Positions 10,665-21,133 of a stretch of 64,000 nt of DNA are shown here, one piece after another. Positions within the stretch are counted from its first letter, which is position 1. Each line of letters opens with the position of its first letter. This DNA comes from Laccaria trichodermophora. Taxonomy: Eukaryota; Basidiomycota; Agaricomycetes; Agaricales; Hydnangiaceae. Both the position numbers and the translations under genes were made by a program. Location: NCBI GenBank assembly GCA_018417955.1, contig JACTVC010000002.1, positions 2,604,001 to 2,668,000 of the forward strand. The letters are read 5' to 3'. The notes beneath the pieces were generated by a model. That model made no database searches. It had not been told where the DNA came from and was given only the letters and a program-made list of their open reading frames with translations.

Positions 10665-12751
10665 ATGCCTTCGACGTGGGCCTATTTTTCGTGCGTTGCG
10701 CTCGCGCTGAGTGCATCGACACGAGCGGAGGCATTCACATTCACCTTCAGCACTCCCTCCCAATGTCAGAACATAGCTGTTACATGGACTGGTGCGTCAA
10801 CCCACTCACTCTTACATGCCAGAGAATAATCCAGGTATCCCCAATGTCATAGGTGGCCAACCACCTTTTCAGTTGTTGATTATACCAGTGCGTTGCGCCG
10901 TTTCAGTGCCCCTAAATAGACTGACCTTTCTGTAGCCGGGTGGTACCATTCGCACCTTTAGTATCCCGTCGAGCGCCTACCAAGGAAATTCCGGATCCTT
11001 CTCTACCCCTCTCCTTTTCAGCCAGAACCAACGTTTGATGCTCAGCATGTCTGACGCGACCGGGGCCACCGCTGGTGGAATCTCTGATCTTTTGATGGTT
11101 GGCCCACCTCAGGGAGCGAGTCAATGTAATACTACTGATCCAGGTATGTCCTGGTCTTCTCCGATCTCAAAAGGTTCTGGACAAACTTTGCTTTCCAGGA
11201 GTTGATTTCTTTTTTTCGCTCGACGGCGTCCTCCAGCAGTGCCAGTGCGTCCGTCCTTCGTTATAAATCTATATGGGAGTTTACCTGAAAACCATCTCAA
11301 TAGGCCGTATCCTTTCACGCAGTATGGGGGAGCCATACAACCGATCACCATCAACGTACGTCTCATTCTCCATTGCCGCCTGTTATCTTTCTAATCACAT
11401 AGTGCTCTAGGCCTTTGTTCCTCTGGGGAATTCATTTGTCCTCAATCCTCCTACGGGGAGCAGCTTCTCATGGATAGCCAATTTGCCTGCAGGAACTTCA
11501 GTCGCTTTCTCTATGATCGATTCACAAGGCCGAAATGGGGGTACCTCGCCAATCGAGGTGGTCGGTTTGACGAACAATAACTCCTGCCTGGCCACCACTG
11601 TTGTTACATCAAGCAGAAGTGGTGTTACGTCAAGTAGAACGACCTCCACCTCGCAAACAAGCAAATCTAATTCAGGTCAGGACAATAACGGAACATCGCA
11701 GGGTGGGTCGAAAATCGGAATCATCATTGGAGCAGCTGTTGGAGGGTTTGCACTTGTTGGGATCGCCGCTTTCCTCTTTTTCTGTTTTAGCAGAAACCGA
11801 CGCGCCAAACCGGGATACCGTCCCAACCAAAAGGTTGACTTCACTTACGATCCTGTGAGACCCCCCAGCCCCGACCCCTTCATTCTTCCAGCAGGGTACA
11901 CATCGGCTGCCCTCGCTCCTCAGGTATCACAACACCATAACAGCACACCAGTTTCTCCCTTCTTGTCAACAACCACCGCACAGCACGCAAGCACGGCCAT
12001 ACCACTAGCGCCGCAGTTCGGGAGGGCGAACAGTACCCCACAATTCGATAGCTCTAATGCGCCCCTGCAGTTTCATGATCCAAACGCTCCCCAACGATTC
12101 GGTACGCTTAACGCGTCTCAGCAGCAGTTTTCTCCGAATGCTCCTCAGCAATTTGGTACGCTTAATACCCATCAGCAATATGGTGCTCCGAACGTTCCCC
12201 AGCAGTACGGCGCTTTTATTACCTCTCAGCAGTATGGGGCAGCGATAAGCATGCCCTCCCATCACAACGCCAGTAATACTTCGGGTCTTAACCCGAGTAC
12301 TCACCAACGTTTGGGAAGTCATAACCCCCAACAGTTCGATGGAACACATACCAATCCACAATTTGCAGGGGTTCAGGACCCTGCACAATACGGAGTGCCT
12401 TCTACTGTGTCCACTTACCCATCACAAGCACCCCAAGATGGCCGACCAACTAGTAGTTTCAGCACGTATAGCTCAGTCTATGGGGGAATGGCAGATCATA
12501 CCGAAGACACCACGGTACGCTCTGAATCTCAGGCTACTTCATCGAGCACTGGAAAGACTGGGAAGACCCATCAGCCTCGCGTCATTTTGCACACAGATAT
12601 TGAGGAGACCATGGAACCGGAGGAACTTCCTCCACAATATTCGGAGAGTCGGGCACCAATACCAGGTCTATCGGCGTCAAATGATGCCGGCTTGTCTGCC
12701 GCTCCAGCAACCTCGCGGATCGTGGTCACTGAAAAGGGCAGGAACGTTTGA
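10665..12751 (+). CDS. Type I membrane protein with PPQY tail (paralogue 2)
   Basis: A tandem paralogue of the gene at 8484. After a signal peptide it reads TFSTPSQCQNIAVTWTG, GGQPPFQLLIIP, SMSDATGATAGGISDLLMVG, CNTTDPG, then a second block with LNPPTGSSFSWIANLPAGTS. A Ser/Thr stalk, one membrane segment (IIIGAAVGGFALVGIAAFLF) and basic stop-transfer RNRR follow. The cytoplasmic tail contains about eight imperfect nine-residue units of the type QQFGTLNxx/QQYGAPNxx (12010-12246), absent from paralogue 1, and ends with HTDIEETMEPEELPPQYS. Intron positions match those of the neighbour, supporting duplication. Start at 10665 is the first ATG that gives a signal peptide. Function unknown; a PPxY motif suggests contact with a WW-domain protein such as an Rsp5-type ubiquitin ligase. 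Confidence 0.7.
12010..12246 (+). repeat. Imperfect coding repeat, Q-Q-F/Y-G units
   Basis: Within the tail of the second membrane protein, about eight 27-nt-scale units encode variants of APQQFGTLN, THQQYGAPN and VPQQYGAFI. Units diverge at DNA level, so the array looks old rather than a fresh expansion. Confidence 0.6.
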
Positions 12752-13023
12752 CGGCTTATTTGTGCTTACCTGTTCTTTTGGGACCATTATTTTTTACAGT
12801 GCTTCTGTATATACCCGCTCAATATTCCTGACTTATAGTGGACTGTTGTAATGATTGAACGATATCACCTAGGCACCTGCGCTGTTGAGATTTTTTTACT
12901 CAACGCCTCCTAGATGGGCCCAGGGCAATACAGAGGCATCCAGCATGATTCAAACTAGGTCTAGCATTACAAACAGCAACCCTACAAATCTTTCCGATAA
13001 TGTCCACGTTCTTGTGATAGCCT

Positions 13024-13856
13024 TCATGATTCGATGGGGGGCCCAGCTTCTAGAGGCACTTGTTCAGTACTCAAATTCTGTTTTGCGAAAGCATCGATCA
13101 TGGCTTCTTGGTCTTTGCGTCGGCGGTGCCTCCTTCGCCTGTCGTCTTTGATAACCCGTTCTATCTTTCGCCTTGCTTTGCTATGCAGACGGGGGTCCAC
13201 CAGGGCTTGTTTGCAACGATAGCAGGCAAGCTCAATGCTTGCTAAGAGACGTAGTGTTTCAGAGTTGTTTAGAGCCTAAGAAATGTGATGTCAATCGATA
13301 TCGGGAATAAAATGAAAGAAACATACGTTCAAGGACCAAGACACGACGCGTGATCCCTCAACACAACCAATTACAACAAAGTTTCCCCGCTTCTCCGCCT
13401 GGATGTCCGAGGACTATTCACCTTAGCTAGCTCTTCGAGGATACATCAAATGAAGCTTACTTCTCCAAATGTGGCCATGATTTTCCCAGTGGAGACAGTC
13501 CGAACCACTGAACGCATAGTGGCCACATGTCAGCGGGCGTTCAAGTCGTGTTGAGAGGCGTTGAAACTCACCAACGCGAGAAGAGTGACCAGTGACCTCC
13601 TGCGTGACGAGCCCTCGACCCATGTAGACCCAAGAGTCCCTGTCTGGTCTTCGTATGTGCACCTTGACTTGAATGTCGCGAAAATTGTCGCGAGAAGATG
13701 AAGCTTGGGAGCGTGCGACGGTAAGCGTGAAGTGAGAGAAGCAATGCAGCGTTTATTACCCTGAGTAACAACAAGCTCTGGATGATTGTTGCTAGTATCC
13801 TGAGTGTCAGGATGAGGGTTATTGGTGGCGAGGTCGACGTCCATAGATTCGTCCAT
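13024..13856 (-). CDS. Uncharacterised protein, possible PH/EVH1-like core
   Basis: Family not recognised. Exons read in order: MDESMDVDLATNNPHPDTQ.., SSSRDNFRDIQVKVHIRRPD with DSWVYMGRGLVTQEV, VVRTVSTGKIMATFGE, KRGNFVVIGCVEGSRVVSWS, and a long basic C-terminal exon. Introns are short with GT..AG ends and every join keeps frame, so this is very likely a real gene. The pattern of a tryptophan near the start of a beta-rich core, followed by RVVVRTVSTGK, is reminiscent of RanBD/EVH1-type PH folds; this is a guess. The C-terminal third is rich in Arg/Lys (KARRKIERV, DDRRRRHRRKDQE) and may be helical and nuclear. It is divergent from the acidic protein at 14155 across 300 bp that contain a CACGTG site. 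Confidence 0.6.
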
Positions 13857-14154
13857 TTGTGGGGAGCTGTCAGCGTTGTGTGGAGCAAGTTTAGAGCTTC
13901 AGTATAAAGCTCACAACATTTGATGAAGTAATGGGTTTATATACCTTGTAGCGGTGAGTGAAGCTGTTGGATAATGATGTTGTGTGTGTTGACTTTTCAG
14001 TGTGCATCACTCGCGATTCCAATTAGACATCACGTGCTTCAGTCTATTTTTGGGAGCTCGTGTGCTCTTTCTCTTGTCTTCCTTTTGACTTTTTGGTCTT
14101 TATCCCTTTATCTTGGCGGTGGCTATTGCCTCCATATAAAAAGAACGCGATGGA

Positions 14155-14745
14155 GTGCAAAATGTCTTCAAAGACATTTCTACAATGCTTACTCGAGCCA
14201 CTCCACGCTTCAATTATAACTTGGAGAACTTGGCTGGTGACGCCTCACAACTCGCTCATCCGGACGAAGCTGCCTTCCACGATGCCGAGGTCGAACAGGA
14301 TGACAAGGTGGTGATGGATTTACAGAACGATGTCAGTCTTGCGAATTCGTGTTATTACTTTCATTTATGTTGTTGCTAGATCGAAGAAGAGGATGGCAGC
14401 TTTTCACAGGAACATCAAGAGTCTCAAAGTTCTCAGAGCTCGTCTGGATCGGCAGGATACGACGGTTCGACCGAAGACGGTATTTCATCGGAAGATGAGG
14501 ACGGCAGTGAAGACGGCACTGAAATCGGCTGGCCGGAGGGCGTGAACGGTCGTTTGGACGAAACAGAAGCTTTTGAATTTGAATCTTTACAAGAATCGCG
14601 ATCTCTTGACTCGACCGACGATTCAGTATCCGCCTCACAGGTGAGGGAACCTCTCTTCTTGCCATCTTCATCTCAGGAATGTGAGTGTTCAGCTTCGTGA
14701 GAGGTTCTTTGGCTAACCACGCAAGAACAGCCATATGAGGATTAA
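14155..14745 (+). CDS. Hypothetical acidic Ser/Glu/Asp-rich protein
   Basis: No family recognised. Exon 1 runs from ATG 14155 to NDD-type sequence before a GTCAGT donor; exon 2 starts IEEEDGSFSQEHQESQSSQ and continues through acidic SSEDEDGSEDGTEIGWPEG. Two endings are possible: read-through to TGA at 14698-14700, or splicing of 14641-14730 (GTGAGG..AACAG) to a tiny last exon encoding PYED and stop at 14745. I prefer the second because the donor is good. The composition suggests a disordered protein. It lies tail to tail with TAF5. Confidence 0.45.
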
Positions 14746-14849
14746 CCTGGCAATGTTCAGGAACCATAAGTAAGAAGGGCAAGGCTTCGCCTATCTGAGA
14801 AGGCCAAGAAGAACGTAGGATAGCACTTTCCGCACGATTTATACATAAA

Positions 14850-17626
14850 TTATCTAGACTCGGGTGACAAATATGTTCCACCAACTAAACACAGATTCCG
14901 TGGAGTAAATTGTACATTTGTTATGGGTGTTCTTTTCGTCGGGAATGCGGACAAAAGGTCCGTCCTAGAAAGCCAGATGTCAGTGATAGATTATAGCACA
15001 AGACTCGCCGACATACGTTTCAAGGCTTTCTTCTTCCTTATAGGACCGATTACCGTTCTCTGCGATCCCATTCTCGCGCGGTTTCACCCGCAAGCCTCCA
15101 GAACCTTTCACATCCCAGCACCGAACTGTCCAGTCTGCACCACCACTGACCAACAAAGAAGACTCGGCACTGAAAGCGAGTGAGTAAATCGATGACGAAT
15201 GGCCGGTCATTTTTTTAATTCGTTTCCCGGATCCGACATCCCAGAGGTTGATGGCAAGGTCCTCGCCTGTGATGCAAGTCAGAAAACGGCCTTTGGAGTG
15301 CAAGAGAGGGGACCATATGACCTGCAGTTGCTAGATAACGTCCATCCGGACTCAACGCCAAAGACGAAACAGCGCCCTGATGCCCAATGAAAACGCGGAC
15401 ACAGGATCCTCGCTGTACGTCCCACAGGCGCGCTGTCCAGTCACTCGAACCTGTCGCAAGGTATAAAGAGTTAGGATGAAATTGAATGCACTGAAATGCG
15501 TGTTAAGTTGACCATTTGAGATGCAAAGGAATATTACATACATCAACATCGCTCAAATGGCCAGAATATATTCTCAAACACGATGTTCGATCTGTCGACC
15601 AAAGTCTAGCAGTTCGATCTCGGCTGGCAGTCGCAAAGTATGTGCCTATTGGACTCCATTTGACATCCCAGACGGGATTTTCGTGGCCACGGTATGCAAC
15701 GATGTTGGTCATGGTATCCAATGACCATAATCGTGCAGTCGCATCGCTAGATGCGGACAAAAGATACTTTGGAGGTGCTGCTGACCCACTGAGAGGATCA
15801 AATGAAACGGAATATACGGGTCCACTGTGACCTATCAGTTTACGGGTCGTACTTCCTTTCTTCTCTCTGATCTTCTGCAGCGACGAGGCTGAGTGTGAAA
15901 AGGTTAAACCGCAAAAGATTGACGAGGTGAAGCCACGTACTATCTTTGATCGAACTGGAGGAAAAATCGCTTCTCAGACCTTCGAGTTTCTCGCCCTTGA
16001 GGCTCCAAAGACGAATATAACTCTCTGCAAACCCCGCAGCAAGCAATGATGTATCTGGGGAAAATGTACAGCAAGGCGCCCTGACGGTGGTTGAATTTGT
16101 CAAACTTTGACATCAGTCAAGAACGCTTACCCTTCCGCGACGTCGTGCAAAGTGTAGGCACATATGCTGGGTAACGCGCGAGCTTTTAATGCGTTAGCTT
16201 GAGGCGAGTTGATGTCTAGGTTATGCAGGACAAAAGGCTCTAGCCGAATCCGCTTCCTCGCATCCCTCACTGCGTTTACTTCGCGCTCAACATCAATTGT
16301 CTTGAAATTTGGAGGCCGCGGTGGAAGGTCCGTCTCGTTTGGGGCAGTCAGGCCTTGAAGAATCGCAGGTCTAGGAAATTGGACATCAAATTGCGTAGCG
16401 TCCCGATCAAGCATGGCCTGTTCTCTCAAAACGCGCTCAGTTTCAGCTCTCAGCTCCTCCGAGATCGGCGCAGGTCCAAGCCTGAGATCGCCTTTACTAA
16501 AGTTGAATGCTTGCGGGTTCGTCAGATTTGTTCTATTGCCACTTGGCTGGGGAATCAAAGAGGAAAGAAGCCCCGTCGACTCCTCCCATGCGTGCGGCGA
16601 GACAGAGGTTGGATTGGATGAAGTGACTGGATTTCAAGTAAACACCGGCTAGAGTACACCAAAATATGCCATTTACCATCGAAACGGAGATGATTGTTCA
16701 CGACCCGCATGACTGATGCTCGGCCCCGTTTTCCTCTTTCACCTGAAAATCCGTCACCAGAACCAGACGCTTCACCACCAATGCCTTCTGTGAGCCACCC
16801 TACAAGCAGGCCAAATCCTGAACGGCTCATCCGAACTGCGTACTTCTCGTTTCGAAAGCGTTGAGCCAATTCATCGTTTTGAACATGTGCGGGAAGAAGA
16901 AGGGTAGATAAATGGTGAAGAATTGCATGATGAGATGGCGACAACGATGAGGAAAATGTTTTGTAAAAGCGCAGTGCTAGACCAGAATCTACATAAGCTG
17001 TGGGGAAAAATATCACGATTGAGAACTCACCCGCATCCTTAAAACCATGTTGAATCAAGTCGAGATAAAAATGGCAAAAAATGGGAAACAATATAGGCCT
17101 GAATTCCGGCTTAAGACAGGTTTATTTCTGATGCATATTGAACAGCCATGCAACGACTCACTCGATACATGTCGAGCGATCCATCCACCCATGCTTCGAG
17201 CTCTCGAAAGCCCTCCTGTTTGTCCGTAGGATCCAGCGAAAGAAGCTCCTCTGCACCAACTGAACCAATACTGGCGATGAGATTTTGTATGTTCACCGGA
17301 TTGCCCATGGCTGTGAGCTCTTGCAAGACGTTCGAAGAGTCTTTCAATATATTCTCTCCCGGACGAGATGGCTTTTGAACAAAGACTGCGAGAGCCTTGA
17401 CTAAGTCATCTACGCCAATGGTTTCTGGTTGCTTTCCTTTATCGTCTGGAGTAGCACCATCGAGATCTTCCAAGAATGCCTTTTCGGCGGCAGTGTGGCC
17501 ACGCGCACGAAGATACTCAAGAACAAGTTTCTCCGCAGCAGAGGCACTTGAGCTCGAGTCTTGAACATTAGCTAGAGAAGGTGCTACGGGGGATTGTGAC
17601 GATGTTGACGGCGTCGCGACCGACAT
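14850..17626 (-). CDS. taf5: TFIID/SAGA subunit TAF5
   Basis: A WD40 subunit shared by TFIID and SAGA that helps scaffold the complex on promoters. The N-terminus (from 17626) has a LisH helix pair (AAEKLVLEYLRARGHTAAEKAF). The TAF5 NTD2 domain follows (FCHFYLDLIQHGFKDAGEF, LALRFYKTFSSSLS and NDELAQRFRNEKYAVRMS). The C-terminal half is a WD40 propeller: LWSLKGEKL, LLSASSDATARLWSLDT, FATASRDRTARLWSTD, LWDVGSGKRI and SGGADWTVRCWDVKG. The last exon, after an intron starting GTATGTCGG, reads SAFPTKRTPITNVQFTPRNL and ends GTYLSPESR at stop 14852-14850, the expected TAF5 C-terminus. Many short introns. It is divergent from Mad2 with only 109 bp between start codons. Confidence 0.92.
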
Positions 17627-17735
17627 ATCTGAGGAGAAGACTAGGTGATACGTGACACGTGATGCGTTCAAGTCGCGTGTTGAGCGCGACTCTGCTTACA
17701 CTTGAATTACGCCAAGAATTACACTTCAGCCAACA

Positions 17736-18573
17736 ATGGCTTCGAAACAAGCAAACCGACAAGCAATCACTCTCAAAGGCTCTACCACTCTAGTCACAGA
17801 GTTCTTCAAATACGCAGTCAATACGTCCTTAATTTTCCCCACTCCTCCCCTCATCAGTACCACTGACATTGGTCAAAAGCATCCTCTTCCAACGCGAGGT
17901 ATACCCGTCGGACGACTTCCATATGGTCAAGAAATATGGACAGACTGTCTTGGTCACCCAAGATCTCGCGCTGGAAAACTATTTAGATAGGTGAGCCGCT
18001 CGACCTCGAGTGCTGTCAATGGAGGCGAGGCTCAAAATTGTTCTCAGGATTTTGAAACAAGTCCAGAGTAAATGAGTCGATTATTCAGATGGGCACATAG
18101 GCTGAACGTATGTGATAGAGTGGCTCCTCACAGGCTCTGTCACACAACTCGTGCTTGCCATCATCTCAAAGGATGGGCGGATACCGCTTGAACGATGGGT
18201 GTTTAATATCAAGTTGGTAGAGCCACCAGCAGATTCCTCAGAACCGTAAGCATCTTATGTTGATGTTGGTGCAACATAGTGTTGATGATAAGTTAGACAA
18301 GTGCCCAAGCCTGAGGCTGAAATTCAATCTGAAATACGCGCAATTCTCAAACAAATTATTTCGATGGTGACATATCTTCCTGTCATTCACGAACCAACAG
18401 TCTTCAACATCCTAGCGTACACATCGGATTCTGCAGATGTGCCTGCTGGAGAATGGGTGGATACGGACCCGTTGGCAATCGAGGCGAGCAAAAGCCAGCA
18501 GGTGAAAATGCGAAGCTTCAGCACGGACGTGCATCGTATTGAGGCGATGGTTGCGTATAGATATGAAGAATAA
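17736..18573 (+). CDS. mad2: Spindle checkpoint protein Mad2 (HORMA domain)
   Basis: Mad2 binds Mad1 at unattached kinetochores and joins Cdc20 in the mitotic checkpoint complex. Exon 1 reads ASKQANRQAITLKGSTTLV then TEFFKYAVNT, the usual HORMA N-terminus. Next comes REVYPSDDFHMVKKYGQT with VLVTQDLALENYLDR. A later exon gives WLLTGSVTQLVLAIISKDG and PLERWVFNIKLVEPP. The last exon (18301 on) holds the C-terminal safety-belt half: ILKQIISMVTYLPVI, FNILAYTSD, KMRSFSTDVHRIEAMVAYRY. Length of a little over 200 aa fits the family. Five or so introns of about 50 bp. It shares a short bidirectional promoter with TAF5; that spacer carries CACGTG at 17656-17661. Confidence 0.9.
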
Positions 18574-18803
18574 AGTGGTGGTGCATCAAGGATGTTCAGG
18601 GGATCGCCATGGTCACAGCGGCATTGTACTTAGTGATGATTCATATGTACAAAAGAAGCGTTGAAACTCAGCCCACGATTGCCGGTTCCATCAACTCTCG
18701 TTGCTCTCTTTCGTTCTCCTTTGTTTCTTCTCTTCTCTCCCTACGTTCCTTCAGTAATATCTCATTTTTTCTTTTTCTTGGCTGGTCCATTTATCATACA
18801 ATT

Positions 18804-20906
18804 ATGGGTGAAAGCTGGTTCCGTAGGGAACTTATGGTCCCACGCCGTCTTGCGTTCAACGTCCTCTTTTATGGCGCTCATCTGTCGCTCTTTATATATG
18901 GATGGTATAGTCAGGTGTGTCGTCGTGCTCCTGCATGCTATACAAGTGGCACTCATTTTCTTTACAGGCAACAAACCAGAGATTGGCTGGTCTTAACTCA
19001 CTGAAATACTCTGTTTGGACATCTCGCGGCGCTGGTCTTGTTCTTGCATTCGATGGCGGCCTCATTCTTCTTCCAATGCTTCGCAACATTATTCGAATTA
19101 TTCGTCCCAAGTTAACGTGGGCATTTCCCGCCGACGAAAACATCTGGTTCCATCGTCAAGTCGCATATTCCCTGGCTTTCTGGGCTATGGTTCATACTAC
19201 CGCTCATTATGTCAATTTCATCAACGTTGAACGTACTCGTAAGGTCTTCCCCGTTTCTTATTTACTTACAGCTTAACTCCTATGCAGAGATTCGCAAGCA
19301 AACCGCACTCCAGATCCATTACACCCAGCCAGGTGGTATTACTGGGCACTTTATGCTTCTGATCATGGTTCTCATGTATTCGACTGCACATCAAAAGATC
19401 CGTCAGCAATGCTTTGAAGCTTTCTGGTATACCCATCACCTTGCATTTTTCTTTATGCTTGGCCTATACACGCACGCGACAGGATGCTTCGTTCGCGACA
19501 CCGTCGACCCAGATTACATCCCAACTTTCCCATTCTATAGCACAGAGCATTGTCTTGGATACCTTAGTTGGCGGTTCATCATATGGCCTGGTATCATCTA
19601 TTTTGGAGAGAGGGTCTGGAGAGAGATACGTGCACGGCGAGCGACACGCTTATCTAAAGTTCTTGTTCATCCTAGCGGTGCGTGTTTCATTTGATGCTAT
19701 GGATGAAGTCTTAGCGTCTTTTGTATCAGGCGCCATGGAATTGCGTATCATCAAACCCAGCTTCAAATATACAGCTGGTCAATGGCTTTTCATCCAGATC
19801 CCAGAACTGTCCCGTTTCCAGTGGCATCCGGTAAGTAGCGATTTGCACATAATTTCCGTTAAATTGGCGTTTGACAAAATGCCGCAGTTTACTATCACAT
19901 CAGCGCCTGAAGATCCCTACGTTTCTATCCATATCCGCCAAGTTGGTGATTTCACTCGAGGTCTGGGAGACCGCCTGGGTGTTGGACCGTCCGTTGTTGC
20001 TTCAATGACTCAGGCTGCCATGAAAGGGGCTGAAAAGGACAAAATGTCAGGCATGTCTCGAGGTGACTACGTGGAATTGGATCCAGCTGGCTCTTCAATT
20101 GCTCTTCCATCCGTTCGCATTGATGGTCCATATGGGGCTCCAGCGGAGGACGTGTTTGGGGCTGAAGTAGCTATTTTAATTGGTGCCGGTATCGGTGAGT
20201 GTTTGAAGCGAGTTCAATGGATTCTGATTTATGTCGATGAAGGTGTCACCCCCTTCGCCTCCATCCTTAAGCATATTTGGTATAGGCAGAAGAAGGGCAA
20301 ACTGGGTTCCCTGCGTCGGGTTGAATTCTTCTGGGTTTGTCGAGATGCACCTTCGTTTGGTTGGTTCCAGTCCTTGCTTCAGGAAGTCGAGGCTGCCCAA
20401 GCTGATCGTGAGTTGCACGTTTTGGCTGGTCTCCAAATTATATATATATATATTGTTCTCGTCAGCCAATTTTTTGCGTATCAACGTGTACCTGACGCAG
20501 AAGATCAGCGAAGACATGCTTTGGAACATCGCTGTCAATGACGCTGGTGCTGAATATGATCCCCTCACCCTCTTACGCTCGCGCACGATGTTTGGACGCC
20601 CCGATTGGATGACTATCTTTGGACAAATGAAGCAAGCAATTGAGGGAGGACAATATCTTCCTGGAAGCACGTCCCAGTTAAAAACCAAAGTTGCTGTACG
20701 AGGCCATCATCCGAAGTTGATCGCTGACACTCAACCCCCTACCCTATATAGACATATTTTTGCGGACCTGGTGCGCTTGCTAAGGCGATCAAGGATGCCA
20801 CTGTCTCCCACACCAACTCCAATGTTGAGTTCACTTTTGCAAAGGTAAGTTGTGTCCCCCCAATATTTGCTTATTGACTTGACCTTTTCTCTAGGAACAT
20901 TTCTGA
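18804..20906 (+). CDS. noxA: NADPH oxidase NoxA
   Basis: A membrane flavocytochrome that passes electrons from NADPH to oxygen to make superoxide; fungal NoxA supports hyphal differentiation and fruiting. Start MGESWFRRELMVPRRLAFNV. Heme-binding histidines lie in WFHRQVAYSLAFWAMVHTTA and FWYTHHLAFFFMLGLYTHAT. The FAD motif is HPFTITSAPED, rebuilt across an intron at 19830-19887. NADPH-binding motifs are GPYGAPAEDVFGAE, GAGIGVTPFASIL and YFCGPGALAKAI. The last exon encodes EHF and TGA at 20904-20906, the normal Nox C-terminus. No EF-hands are present, which fits NoxA/NoxB rather than NoxC. Similarity along the whole length is to the NoxA class. One intron contains a short (TA)n tract near 20440. 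Confidence 0.93.
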
Positions 20907-21133
20907 CCATTCCTTGATCACGGCTGCGTCGTATCCCTCTGTCTCGCTGAACCGAATCTGTACCAGGATATCCACTCTGTTCATACCATTTCATACTTAC
21001 CTCTGATATATTATATTGCATTGTTTTGCAGCTCATTGAGCTATCACGTGACCGTGTCACATACGCGTCTTTACTTTTCTTCCCCCTTAATAATAAAAGT
21101 GACACCTTCAAAGTTCACGCGTCCACGTCTCAC

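Noticed and set aside
20436..20456. (TA)n tract as a regulatory or unstable element
   Set aside because: It lies inside a NoxA intron and is only about 20 bp, an ordinary AT-rich intron stretch.
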